From the NCBI GenBank assembly GCA_964472785.1, contig CAYYMH010000013.1, forward strand, positions 41,376-105,375: a stretch of DNA of 64,000 nucleotides. Reading direction: 5' to 3'. This document shows positions 18,442-27,168 of the stretch, one piece after another; the first letter of the stretch is position 1, and every line of letters starts with the position of its first letter. The position numbers and the translations under genes were made by a program. The notes under the pieces are model-generated. The model saw only the letters and a list, made by a program, of their open reading frames with translations, had not been told where the DNA came from and did not search any database. The stretch comes from CAYYMH01 sp964472785 (GTDB lineage: Bacteria > Zhuqueibacterota > Zhuqueibacteria > Thermofontimicrobiales > Thermofontimicrobiaceae).

Positions 18442-19571
18442 ACACTTTCTGGATGCTCACTCCTGTCATCGCCGGAGTAATCTATCTTATCTTCGCTCTC
18501 ATTTTAAGAAAAGGATTAAATAAAATTTATCAGATGGATGAAAATTTACAACCCTCGGTAACAGTGGTTGTCGCAGCCCGTAATGAAGCAGACAGTATTA
18601 AAAATTGCCTTGAATCGCTGGAGCAACTCGTTTATCCTTCTCATCTTTTGGAAATTTTAGTAATCAATGATCGCTCCTGCGATAATACCGGCTTGATCAT
18701 TCAGGACTTCGTTAGAGAAAAACCTCACTTTCATTATGTCGAAAATAAAAAAGTACCTCAAAATTTGAACGGGAAAGCCAATGCGATCTCTCAGGTTATT
18801 AGTAAAACTCACGGCGAAATTATTTTTATAACAGACGCAGATTGTCAAGTCCCGCCGAACTGGGTAAAAAAAGGCGTCTCGTATTTTTGTCAGGATGTTG
18901 GTATTTTCTCTGGATTTACGCTGCTCAATCAATCAAACGATTTTTTTTCGAGCCTGCAAACTCTTGATTGGACATTGTTGCTTTCAGCAGCAGCAGGAGC
19001 CATCGGGTTAAAAATCCCTCTGAGTTGCATCGGAAACAATCTTGCCATTCGCCGAAAAGCATTCGATGAGGTTGGCGGATACGAAGGAGTCGGATTTAAT
19101 GTCGCAGAAGATTTTGCCCTGCTCCAAGCCGTGGTAAAAAAAACAAACTGGAAAATCACATTCCCTTTAGATGCCGATTGTTTAGCGCAAAGCAAACCTG
19201 TGGCGAATTTAAAAAATTTCTTGAGCCAACGGAAAAGATGGGCGATTGGCGGACAATCGGTTTTCTGGTTCGGAAAAATTCTGATTTTCTTTTATCTTTT
19301 CATTCATCTCATTTTCCTGTCGTATCTAATTTTAAACTTTCACTTATTATTTGTGCTGATAGGTTTTATCATTTTGTTGGCAGGTGACCTTTTATTGATT
19401 TCAAAACCGATAAAGATATTCAACAAAAAACCGCTCTTAAAATATCTGCTTGTCCATAAATTTTTTTCTGTTTTTTATATGTTGACAATAGCGTTGATCT
19501 TAATATTCAATCGAAGAATAAAATGGAAGGGCAACGAATATACAGCAAATATGGTTGTAAACCAGGAATAA
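18438..19571 (+). CDS. Membrane glycosyltransferase, family 2
   Basis: A 377-residue processive-type GT2 protein. An N-terminal membrane segment (5-23) is followed by the GT-A domain: VTVVVAARNEADSIKNCLESL near 41-61, a DAD metal site in ITDADCQVP near 134, GGYEGVGFNVAEDF with the catalytic ED, and QRKRWAIGGQ near 264-273 (QxxRW motif). The C-terminal third has three to four membrane segments. It probably transfers sugar to a lipid or polysaccharide at the inner membrane. The start is a TTG overlapping the previous stop; an ATG 15 bases later is the alternative. Confidence 0.88.
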   Translation: MNTFWMLTPVIAGVIYLIFALILRKGLNKIYQMDENLQPSVTVVVAARNEADSIKNCLESLEQLVYPSHLLEILVINDRSCDNTGLIIQDFVREKPHFHYVENKKVPQNLNGKANAISQVISKTHGEIIFITDADCQVPPNWVKKGVSYFCQDVGIFSGFTLLNQSNDFFSSLQTLDWTLLLSAAAGAIGLKIPLSCIGNNLAIRRKAFDEVGGYEGVGFNVAEDFALLQAVVKKTNWKITFPLDADCLAQSKPVANLKNFLSQRKRWAIGGQSVFWFGKILIFFYLFIHLIFLSYLILNFHLLFVLIGFIILLAGDLLLISKPIKIFNKKPLLKYLLVHKFFSVFYMLTIALILIFNRRIKWKGNEYTANMVVNQE

Positions 19572-19575
19572 AAAA

Positions 19576-20529
19576 ATGAAGCCGATTCTCTGTAATTATT
19601 ACATCACCTATCGCTGCAATTCAAAATGCTCATATTGCACTATTTGGAAAAAACCACCAACAACAAAGCGCTGCGATTGCGATATTAACGACGTGATCGA
19701 GAATTTACCACAACTGGCAAAACTTGGTGTCCGTTTTATTGATTTTACAGGCGGTGAACCGTTGCTGCACCCACAGCTTCCCGAAATGCTCCATGCAGCA
19801 AAAAAAAATCGTTTTGTTACTTCTGTCACAACGAATTGTATTTTGTATCCCCAACTTGCAGACAAAATAGCCAATTTAGTGGATTTACTCCATTTTTCCA
19901 TCGACTCTTTAGATGCAAATGTCCACAACAAACTGAGAGGTTCCGATTCGCACAAAAAAGTTTTGGAGAGCGTCAAAATTGCCAGAGAAATCGGTGAGAA
20001 GCCGGATTTGCTTTTCACAGTTACGGATAAAAATTATCGCTCCATTTCTGGTTTGAGCCAATTTGCCCGTGAACATTCTCTGATTTTGCTCGTTAATCCA
20101 GTCTTTAATAATGGGTGTCAAAAATCTATAAAAACAGAAATAATAGAATATTTGAATCGTTATAAAAATCATCCGTACGTTTATATTAACAGAGCGCTCC
20201 ACCGATTCATTCTTGCCGGAGGAAATCAAAGGAACCAGCCGCGATGTCGTGCAGTTACATCGACAGTGGTAATTTCACCCGATAATCGATTACTTTTTCC
20301 CTGTTTTCACAACACAAAGCATTCAATCAAGATAAATGGTAATTTAGAAAACCAATATCGAACTTTCAGAGAGCATTTGAAAAATATACAGGGGAAATAT
20401 CCGTTTTGCCAGCAATGTACGGTCAACTGTTATTTTGATCCGTCGTTTTTATACAAACTTGATGCGTATTTTTGGTTGAGTTTGGTTTCAAAATTTAAAT
20501 ATGGTTTTGACAAATATGTTCGCTCCTAA
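19576..20529 (+). CDS. Radical SAM protein with C-terminal cysteine motif
   Basis: A 317-residue radical SAM enzyme. The [4Fe-4S]/SAM motif is CNSKCSYC (C14, C18, C21), followed by FTGGEPLLHPQL near 56-67. The C-terminal region has CRAVTSTVVISPDNRLLFPC and CQQCTVNCYFD, a SPASM-like auxiliary cluster layout. It starts four bases after the glycosyltransferase stop, so they are in the same operon. The substrate is unknown. The glycosyltransferase neighbour makes a lipid or glycan modification more plausible than peptide maturation, and no small precursor-peptide gene is adjacent. Confidence 0.85.
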   Translation: MKPILCNYYITYRCNSKCSYCTIWKKPPTTKRCDCDINDVIENLPQLAKLGVRFIDFTGGEPLLHPQLPEMLHAAKKNRFVTSVTTNCILYPQLADKIANLVDLLHFSIDSLDANVHNKLRGSDSHKKVLESVKIAREIGEKPDLLFTVTDKNYRSISGLSQFAREHSLILLVNPVFNNGCQKSIKTEIIEYLNRYKNHPYVYINRALHRFILAGGNQRNQPRCRAVTSTVVISPDNRLLFPCFHNTKHSIKINGNLENQYRTFREHLKNIQGKYPFCQQCTVNCYFDPSFLYKLDAYFWLSLVSKFKYGFDKYVRS

Positions 20530-20594
20530 CATTCAAAAGGCGTTCATTCAAATAAAATCGATCACCTAATAGAAAGCAACTTTGGAATTTGTGC

Positions 20595-22211
20595 ATGTTC
20601 CCATTTCATCCGGAATATCTGTTACCGATCATTCTCTACGCTGAGACTCATTATAAGTTTAAAGGTATCCACAGTCGGCTCTTCAAAAAAGAACCGGAAA
20701 TCATTGCTGATGCGCCTTATCGGGTTGAGCCCAATACGCCGATTCCGATCATGTTGCTTGTGAAAGACGCACACCTTTTTCCGGTGCAACTGATTTCAGC
20801 AACAATAATTTTGAAAGCACCCAATACTGCTGACATTCAGGAACATTTTATTCTAAACTTGACTGTTAATCAGCGTTACTGGCACCGATTTCTTGAACTG
20901 AACATACCCGATGGCATTAGCGGCCCGGTGCTCATTGATGTTAAATTTAAAATCAAAATCAATGGATTTATCCGTTATTATCACAATGATAATTACAAAA
21001 TATCGAGCCATTTGCCTCTAAAAGTATATATTGCTGATGAACCATTGCCTCGCTTTGAAAATTGGCTGTTTGGTGACTTGCATTATCACAGTAACTACAC
21101 TGAAGATGAGGTCGAGTTTGGTGCGCCATTAGCAGCTACCGTTAGAATGGCGAAGGCAATCGGATTGAACTTTTTTGCAGTGACCGACCATTCCTACGAT
21201 CTGGATGATTCCGAAGATTCCAGGCTGAAAAATCACCCGAACACTCCCAAATGGCATGCGCTCCAGCGTGAAGTTGAACAACTCAATCGGACAGTCGAGA
21301 ATTTTGCCATTATTCCAGGTGAAGAAGTTTCTGTCGGAAATAACAAAAATGAAAACATTCATTTGTTAATTTTAAACAGCAAGCAATTTTTTGAAGGAAA
21401 GGGCGACAGCGCCGATCGCTGGCTCCGCAATGAACCGGACTTGAAAATCGGACAGGTACTGGAACGGCTTGAAGATGAAGCGATAGCCATCGCAGCTCAC
21501 CCGGAAATGCGAGTACCGTTCTTGCAAAAAATACTGATTCGCCGCGGCATGTGGCAACTTCCGGATTTTAATTATGACCAACTGAACGGCTTTCAAGTGT
21601 GGAATGGGATGCATGATGAGACATTTTTTCAAGGTACAAAAAACTGGAGCTCCTTGCTTTTAACAGGGAAGAAACTAAACCTGATTGCAGGGAATGATGC
21701 ACACGGAAATTTTAACCGCTTCCGGCAAATCGGATTTCCTTTTTTTACTTTCAGAGAATTCTATCAGCAACTGTTTGGTGACATGCGCACTGGACTTTAT
21801 TTTATTGATAAATTGGATCGCCATAATCTTATCAACGGATTGAAAAGCCGGGAAATTATTATAACAAACGGTCCTGTTATCGACATGAAGTTGGTTGATA
21901 ACTTTGGGAAAAAGACCCGTATCGGTGGCAATACAAACCAACTGCAATTTAAACTGAAAATCAAAATAAAATCTTCATCAGAATTCGGACGTTTTAAACA
22001 ATTAAAAATCATCTATGGAGACATGAAAGAAAAAAAAGAACGCGTGATAAAAGAATTTACACATTTTATCCATCCATATTCGCATCGGCTATCTGAATTA
22101 CTTTTTTCTTTAAAATATCATGGTTATCTCCGAGCTGAATTAAACACTGAAAAACCTGATGGACAAATCGGGAAATGCCTGACCAATCCGATTTGGCTGG
22201 AAGACAAATGA
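20595..22211 (+). CDS. PHP/CehA-like metallohydrolase
   Basis: A roughly 538-residue protein with a beta-rich N-terminal domain (about 1-155) and a PHP-type metallohydrolase domain beginning FGDLHYHSNYTEDE, then FFAVTDHSYDL, GEEVSVG, AIAAHPEMR and AGNDAHGNFNRFR. The layout resembles CehA/McbA-family phosphoesterase-like hydrolases. The ATG at 20595 is preferred over a TTG six bases earlier; neither has a clear ribosome site. No signal peptide is seen. The substrate is unknown. It is the last closely spaced gene of the plus-strand block starting at 17647. Confidence 0.8.
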   Translation: MFPFHPEYLLPIILYAETHYKFKGIHSRLFKKEPEIIADAPYRVEPNTPIPIMLLVKDAHLFPVQLISATIILKAPNTADIQEHFILNLTVNQRYWHRFLELNIPDGISGPVLIDVKFKIKINGFIRYYHNDNYKISSHLPLKVYIADEPLPRFENWLFGDLHYHSNYTEDEVEFGAPLAATVRMAKAIGLNFFAVTDHSYDLDDSEDSRLKNHPNTPKWHALQREVEQLNRTVENFAIIPGEEVSVGNNKNENIHLLILNSKQFFEGKGDSADRWLRNEPDLKIGQVLERLEDEAIAIAAHPEMRVPFLQKILIRRGMWQLPDFNYDQLNGFQVWNGMHDETFFQGTKNWSSLLLTGKKLNLIAGNDAHGNFNRFRQIGFPFFTFREFYQQLFGDMRTGLYFIDKLDRHNLINGLKSREIIITNGPVIDMKLVDNFGKKTRIGGNTNQLQFKLKIKIKSSSEFGRFKQLKIIYGDMKEKKERVIKEFTHFIHPYSHRLSELLFSLKYHGYLRAELNTEKPDGQIGKCLTNPIWLEDK

Positions 22212-22399
22212 TCCATTCTTTCAATCATACATCCTGAACGGAATAATCCTCGGTAAATATTTCTCACAAGAAGACGCCAATCTACGAAGATAATCTCGGG
22301 AAAAAAAATTGAAAACCACTTGATTTTTATTCTAATTACAATTATATTGTTCGTGCCATTTTAAATCATTTATTAATTTTGGGAAATATAAGAAACGCT

Positions 22400-22879
22400 A
22401 TGAATTCTAACAATAATCAATTAAAAATCGCTGACGAATTAGTCAGCATCAATGAGCGACAGGTCAACCTGCTCGATCAGGAAAACACAGACGGAGAAAG
22501 CTGGAATTACTATTGTACAGGTCAAATTGTCCGACCGGCAGTTTTCGAAAATCGAATTTCCGGCACGATTCGTGAGTATTTGGAAGAGTTCAACGTTGAA
22601 ATTACTGCCACCAATCACGAAATCTCCTCGTCATGCACCTGCAGTTCACGAGTAAAAGTGTGCAAGCATGTCATATCTTTGCTTTACTCATGGGTAAATG
22701 ATCGCGAGGAGTTTATAAATGTTGGACGCGTGGTCAACAATCTGCAGGACTTGTCAAAAATTGATCTTGTCAAAATTATCGAGAGAATTATTCAGCATAA
22801 TCCTTCAAATATCCGATTTGTTAAAAGGCATGAAGATCAAGACTTTTTCTTTGACGAGGATGAATGGCTTGATGATTAG
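22400..22879 (+). CDS. SWIM zinc-finger protein
   Basis: A 159-residue protein with a SWIM motif, SCTCSSRVKVCKHVISLLYSW (CxC...CxH), in the middle and an acidic C-terminus. SWIM domains bind zinc and usually DNA or protein; here there is no attached helicase or MuDR domain. The ATG at 22400 is taken as the start; a TTG at 22379 would add seven residues. It stands alone between two spacers, and no partner gene (for example a SNF2 helicase) is adjacent. Confidence 0.75.
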   Translation: MNSNNNQLKIADELVSINERQVNLLDQENTDGESWNYYCTGQIVRPAVFENRISGTIREYLEEFNVEITATNHEISSSCTCSSRVKVCKHVISLLYSWVNDREEFINVGRVVNNLQDLSKIDLVKIIERIIQHNPSNIRFVKRHEDQDFFFDEDEWLDD

Positions 22880-23440
22880 TAAATAAATACTGATTTTTTC
22901 GATGAATAATCGGAATCTGTTGATTGTGAAGTGAACGACGTGCTCAAGCTGCAATATAAATTAAAAAATTCGCTAACCTTTTATACTTGTCATTTAGCTG
23001 GTTAGTCAGAAAAAATTCACCCTGACTTTTGCAAATGAGCTGTTTTCTTCAACTTCAGGATGCTACTTTTAATTTGACCAAAATATTACTGCAATCAGGT
23101 ATTGCTGATTAGGAATATTTATTGAACAGTTGAAAAGCTGGCACTTTTTTTGCTCAGAGCTAAATTGTTGTTTTTTAATTTCTTCGCGGACGCAATCAAT
23201 CATAGCGATTAGTTTAATAAATTTAGGTAATTACAAATATTTTTTATTATCTTTTTGGATGTTAGCTTTCCAAAATAGTATTTCAATCCCGCGATAACGT
23301 TTATTCGTGAAACAGTTTACTTTTTTAAAATCAGCGAAATCTAAGAGAATAGAAAACACATTCAATTAAAAATACAGAACTTTTCCCATCAGACGACTTA
23401 TGATAAATTGAATTATGAACTAATAAAGACACATCGAGCC
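22880..23440. other. Intergenic stretch without recognised features
   Basis: About 560 bases, strongly AT-rich, with stops in all frames. I see no tRNA, terminator with a clear U-run, or repeat shared with the other spacers. It must contain the promoter of the lytic transglycosylase gene. Confidence 0.5.
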
Positions 23441-25483
23441 ATGACAATGCGGAACAGACATCACATTTATCTTGTTATTATTGTTAGTATTTTATGGGGA
23501 TTGCTGCTCAACAGTCCGGTCGCTTTTTGTTACGATCAGAACGCGTTTCCTTTATCTGAAAAACTGGAACCAAAGGTCAACTTCTGGAAGAATATCTATA
23601 CCCTCTACAGCACTGACCAGATCGTTATTCATGACGCAGTGGACCTGGACATCGTTTATGAAATTTTGGATACCAAAGATCTATTTCCCTTTCGAGAAAT
23701 CTCCGAAAAAGAGAAATGGGAAGCCGCCGATGCCGTTAAGAAGAAATACCAGCAAATTCTCATCAATTTATCCGATAAAGATCCAGTAAAACTTGAACAA
23801 CTGAGCATCCAAGAACGTTATGTTTACAATTTATTTAAGGACAATCAAAATCCTGATACATTCAGAATTGCAGCTCACAATATTAGAGCCCAAAGAGGTT
23901 TACGCGATAGTTTCCGAAAAGGATTGATTCGCTCAGGTCGATATTTGCCGCAGATAAAACGAATATTTAAAAAAAATCATTTACCCATGGAGTTAATTGC
24001 CCTGCCCCATGTGGAGTCATCATTTGATTACAACGCCTATTCCAAATTAGGCGCCGCTGGAATCTGGCAATTTACGCGTAGTACCGGCCGGCGATTTTTG
24101 CAGATCAATTACACTTTAGATGAACGTTTTGATCCGATAAAATCGACAGAAGCAGCAGCCAAATTACTCAAGGAAAACTATGAAACACTGGGAACCTGGC
24201 CCCTCGCCATCACAGCTTATAACCATGGTGTTTACGGGATGAAAAGGGCAGTGAATACGTTAAATACCAAAGACATCGACGTCATTATTGAAAAATATAA
24301 AAGCCGGTCTTTTAAATTTGCTTCACGAAATTTTTATGCAGAATTTTTAGCGGCTTTACTAGTGACAGAAAATTACCAAATCTATTTTGGAGAAATCACG
24401 TTTGATGAACCTGTTAAATATCAGTTGTTCAAAGTCCCCAGCTATGTCAGGTTGTCCACAATAACCGACCGCCTGAAAGTGACAACTGATGAGATCAAAG
24501 AATTAAACCCTTCATTAAGAAGAAGCGTTCTTCAATCCAGAAGACGTTTACCTGAAGGATTTGAATTAAAATTGTATTACCGGGAAAACTTTGATCCTCA
24601 ATCTGTTTATGCGGCAATTCCCTCCAATGAGAAGCATCGGTCCCAGCTATCAACGATGTGGTATCAGGTCGAACGCGGTGATAACCTCCACAACATTGCC
24701 CGCAGATTTGATAAATCCATTTTTGAACTGATGGAATTGAACGATATTCAAAATCCGGATCAAATTTATGTGGGACAGGTATTGCGTGTGCAACCGGAAG
24801 AAATTATGGTTGCAGAAAAATCGCCAAAAACGATTGACGGTAGCGCAGATAACATCCCTGCTGATAGAGTTGAAAACATTAAAATCGTGCCTCAAACCAG
24901 TGATGAACAAATTTACGGTCCGCATCTGAAAGCTAATTTTTCTCAACAAAACACTTATGTTGGTCCCGCCAAAAAGGACAAAACGACCAGAACTGACCGT
25001 CAATCTCAACATGTCCAGTACGCCCATTTAGCGATCACCAATAATGTCGATTCAGATGATAATATCAGTTACGGAACGATCGTTGTGCAACCTGAAGAAA
25101 CATTGGGACATTTTGCTGACTGGCTAAAAATACGTACGCAGGAGTTAAGGAACCTGAACGGATTACAATTTCACCAGGATATCGTAGTAGGTCAGGAAAT
25201 CCAATTACTTTTTAAGAATGTTACTCAACAAAATTTTAATCAGCGCCGATTAGAATTTCACCGTGCGATCGAAGAGGATTTCTTCAACTCGTTTCGCATC
25301 GATGGTATCAATATCCATCGTATTAAAAGTGGAGAAAATATCTGGTATTTGTGCAACGATATTTACAATGTCCCTTACTGGCTTTTAATAAAATATAATC
25401 CCGACCGTGATTTACAAAATTTAAATACCGGGGACAAACTGATCATTCCAAATATTGTGGAAAAGAATAAAATTCAGGATTGA
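23441..25483 (+). CDS. MltD-like lytic transglycosylase with three LysM domains
   Basis: A roughly 680-residue envelope protein. It starts with a signal peptide (about 8-30), then an SLT-type lytic transglycosylase domain: the catalytic glutamate is in LPHVESSFDYNAYSKLGAAG (about residue 192), with GIWQFTRSTG and ITAYNHGVYG downstream. Three LysM modules follow (YQVERGDNLHNIARRF, then VVQPEETLGHFADWL, then HRIKSGENIWYLC), which bind peptidoglycan. It cuts glycan strands in wall remodelling. The ATG at 23441 is preferred over a TTG at 23408, because it places the signal peptide near the N-terminus. Confidence 0.9.
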   Translation: MTMRNRHHIYLVIIVSILWGLLLNSPVAFCYDQNAFPLSEKLEPKVNFWKNIYTLYSTDQIVIHDAVDLDIVYEILDTKDLFPFREISEKEKWEAADAVKKKYQQILINLSDKDPVKLEQLSIQERYVYNLFKDNQNPDTFRIAAHNIRAQRGLRDSFRKGLIRSGRYLPQIKRIFKKNHLPMELIALPHVESSFDYNAYSKLGAAGIWQFTRSTGRRFLQINYTLDERFDPIKSTEAAAKLLKENYETLGTWPLAITAYNHGVYGMKRAVNTLNTKDIDVIIEKYKSRSFKFASRNFYAEFLAALLVTENYQIYFGEITFDEPVKYQLFKVPSYVRLSTITDRLKVTTDEIKELNPSLRRSVLQSRRRLPEGFELKLYYRENFDPQSVYAAIPSNEKHRSQLSTMWYQVERGDNLHNIARRFDKSIFELMELNDIQNPDQIYVGQVLRVQPEEIMVAEKSPKTIDGSADNIPADRVENIKIVPQTSDEQIYGPHLKANFSQQNTYVGPAKKDKTTRTDRQSQHVQYAHLAITNNVDSDDNISYGTIVVQPEETLGHFADWLKIRTQELRNLNGLQFHQDIVVGQEIQLLFKNVTQQNFNQRRLEFHRAIEEDFFNSFRIDGINIHRIKSGENIWYLCNDIYNVPYWLLIKYNPDRDLQNLNTGDKLIIPNIVEKNKIQD

Positions 25484-25525
25484 AATAAGGCACCAAAATA
25501 ATTCAAAATTGATTGTAAATATTCA

Positions 25526-25696
25526 GCCACAAAGACTTAAAAACACAAAGAGAAACAAAGAAGAAGGAATTTCTAAATTATTCCATTCAGAAAAGCTGGA
25601 TTTGGTTTGATGAAAAGCCAGGGAATTTGGCACTAAAAAAGTGAGTAGAAAAAAAGACATCTTGGTGTGACTTCGAGGCTTGGTGCCTTTGTGGCA
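25526..25696. repeat. Dispersed inverted repeat, copy C
   Basis: GCCACAAAGACTT...AACACAAAG (25526-25550) is inverted against CTTGGTGTGACTTCGAGGC...CCTTTGTGGC (25662-25696). A further partial right end (TTGTCTTTGAGGCAGAAAAATATTT, about 25747-25771) shares the GAGGCAnAAAAATATTT edge with copy D. It fills much of the 540-base space before the redox operon; an 83-codon open frame here is an artefact of the repeat. Confidence 0.65.
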
Positions 25697-26025
25697 ATAA
25701 CATCTGCCTGAATAAATACAATTGATTTTTAAATCGTTGAGTTTTTTTGTCTTTGAGGCAGAAAAATATTTCAAGTTATAATAATCCGACAGATAATTCT
25801 AATCATAAAATATCTTACCGAAAATGATTAACGATTTATTATGCTATACGGCCGATTTCGATGATGAATTCACCTTAAAGGTCACACCAGAAAAAGCCCA
25901 TTTTATCTCATAAATCTATGAAAAAGTGGTTGCATTTTTAAAAAAAAATTTGTATGTTCATTCCTTAAATTGCCTAATATTCTTATTTAATTTATATTAA
26001 TCTCATAACATTGAAAGGGTATTTT

Positions 26026-26502
26026 ATGGGAAATGCAAAATTAGATGAAATTATCGCTGAAAATGGAAATACCCGAAAAGCAATCATTCCAATTTTACAA
26101 GAGATTCAATCAAATTTTAATTACCTGCCCAAAAAAGAGCTACAATATATCTCTGAAAAAATGAACATTCCCTTAATAGATTTATACAGTATTGCCTCTT
26201 TTTATTCATCCTTTAGTTTGAACCCAAGAGGGAAACACTTAGTTCAAGTCTGTTTAGGTACTGCCTGTCATGTACGCGGATCCCATCGGGTATTAGAAGA
26301 ATTTAAAAAACGATTGGATATCGACCCCGACGAAACAACAGAAGACCAGTTATTCACACTCAAGACAGTCAACTGTTTAGGAGCTTGTGCGCTTGGTCCG
26401 ATTGTTGTTGTTGATGACGATTATCACGGTAACACCAGAGCTCAGAAAGTGAATGATATTCTTCAAAATTATAGTAATAACAATAAAAATAAGAATGATT
26501 AA
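26026..26502 (+). CDS. NuoE/HndA-like [2Fe-2S] subunit
   Basis: A 158-residue thioredoxin-like ferredoxin of the NuoE family. It has the helical N-terminus (IPILQEIQSNFNYLP) and four cluster cysteines in CLGTACHVRG and CLGACALGP. It normally passes electrons from the NuoF flavin to other clusters in NADH dehydrogenases, bifurcating hydrogenases or NAD-formate dehydrogenases. The ATG at 26026 has GAAAGGG six bases upstream; a TTG at 26011 is less likely. It is the first gene of a five-gene plus-strand operon reaching 32728. Confidence 0.9.
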   Translation: MGNAKLDEIIAENGNTRKAIIPILQEIQSNFNYLPKKELQYISEKMNIPLIDLYSIASFYSSFSLNPRGKHLVQVCLGTACHVRGSHRVLEEFKKRLDIDPDETTEDQLFTLKTVNCLGACALGPIVVVDDDYHGNTRAQKVNDILQNYSNNNKNKND

Positions 26503-26704
26503 AACAAATAATATATGGATTTAACTTATTAATTTTTAAAGATTAAATCAACCGTGAGCTTAAATAAAGATAATATTTCAAACATGCCAGTACCGCATCC
26601 AAACATCACCCCATTTTATTATTCGATACAAACCACTTTCATCAGCAAAATAATCCATCATAAAATCAAAATAGATATCTTTTTAATTATAAAGGGAGCA
26701 TAAA

Positions 26705-27088
26705 ATGCCCAAACTGACACCAGATGATTTAAAAATAATCAGAGAAAATACCAGAAAAAGTATCAGTCTTCGAGAAGATACGAATAGAGCAAAAATAACT
26801 GTACACATGGGCACCTGTGGCATCGCTTCGGGCGCGAGAGAAATTTTGGCGGCAGTAGAAAATGAAATTAAGACAAGAGACATCAAAGATGTAATCGTAT
26901 CGACATCTGGTTGCGCCGGACTTTGCAGCAAAGAGCCAATGGCGACTGTCGAGTTAATTAATAAGCCACCGGTAAAATATGTCGAACTCACAGCAGATAA
27001 AATCAAAAAAATCTTTGAGGATCATATTTTGAGTGGCAATGTTGTCTATGATTATGCGTTAGCTATTGGAAACGAACGCGCATTTTAG
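26705..27088 (+). CDS. HndB-like [2Fe-2S] thioredoxin-fold ferredoxin
   Basis: A 127-residue protein with a cluster pattern HMGTCGIASGA ... STSGCAGLCSKEP, the 2Fe-2S thioredoxin-like fold seen as HndB of NADP-reducing hydrogenases and as the N-terminal part of many NuoF-like subunits. AAAGGGAG precedes the ATG. Only three of the four usual cysteines are in canonical places (the first CxxxxC pair is reduced to one Cys), so the cluster may be altered or absent. It is 202 bases after the NuoE-like gene and 80 before the NuoF-GltD gene. Confidence 0.85.
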   Translation: MPKLTPDDLKIIRENTRKSISLREDTNRAKITVHMGTCGIASGAREILAAVENEIKTRDIKDVIVSTSGCAGLCSKEPMATVELINKPPVKYVELTADKIKKIFEDHILSGNVVYDYALAIGNERAF

Positions 27089-27168
27089 CGTCAATTTTAA
27101 TTGTGTTATAATTAAACCAACAGAAAAAAACGTAGGGATTTCAATAAATTGAATAGAAGGAGATTGAT

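Noticed and set aside
25523..25774. 83-codon minus-strand open frame
   Set aside because: It is the translation of dispersed repeat copy C.
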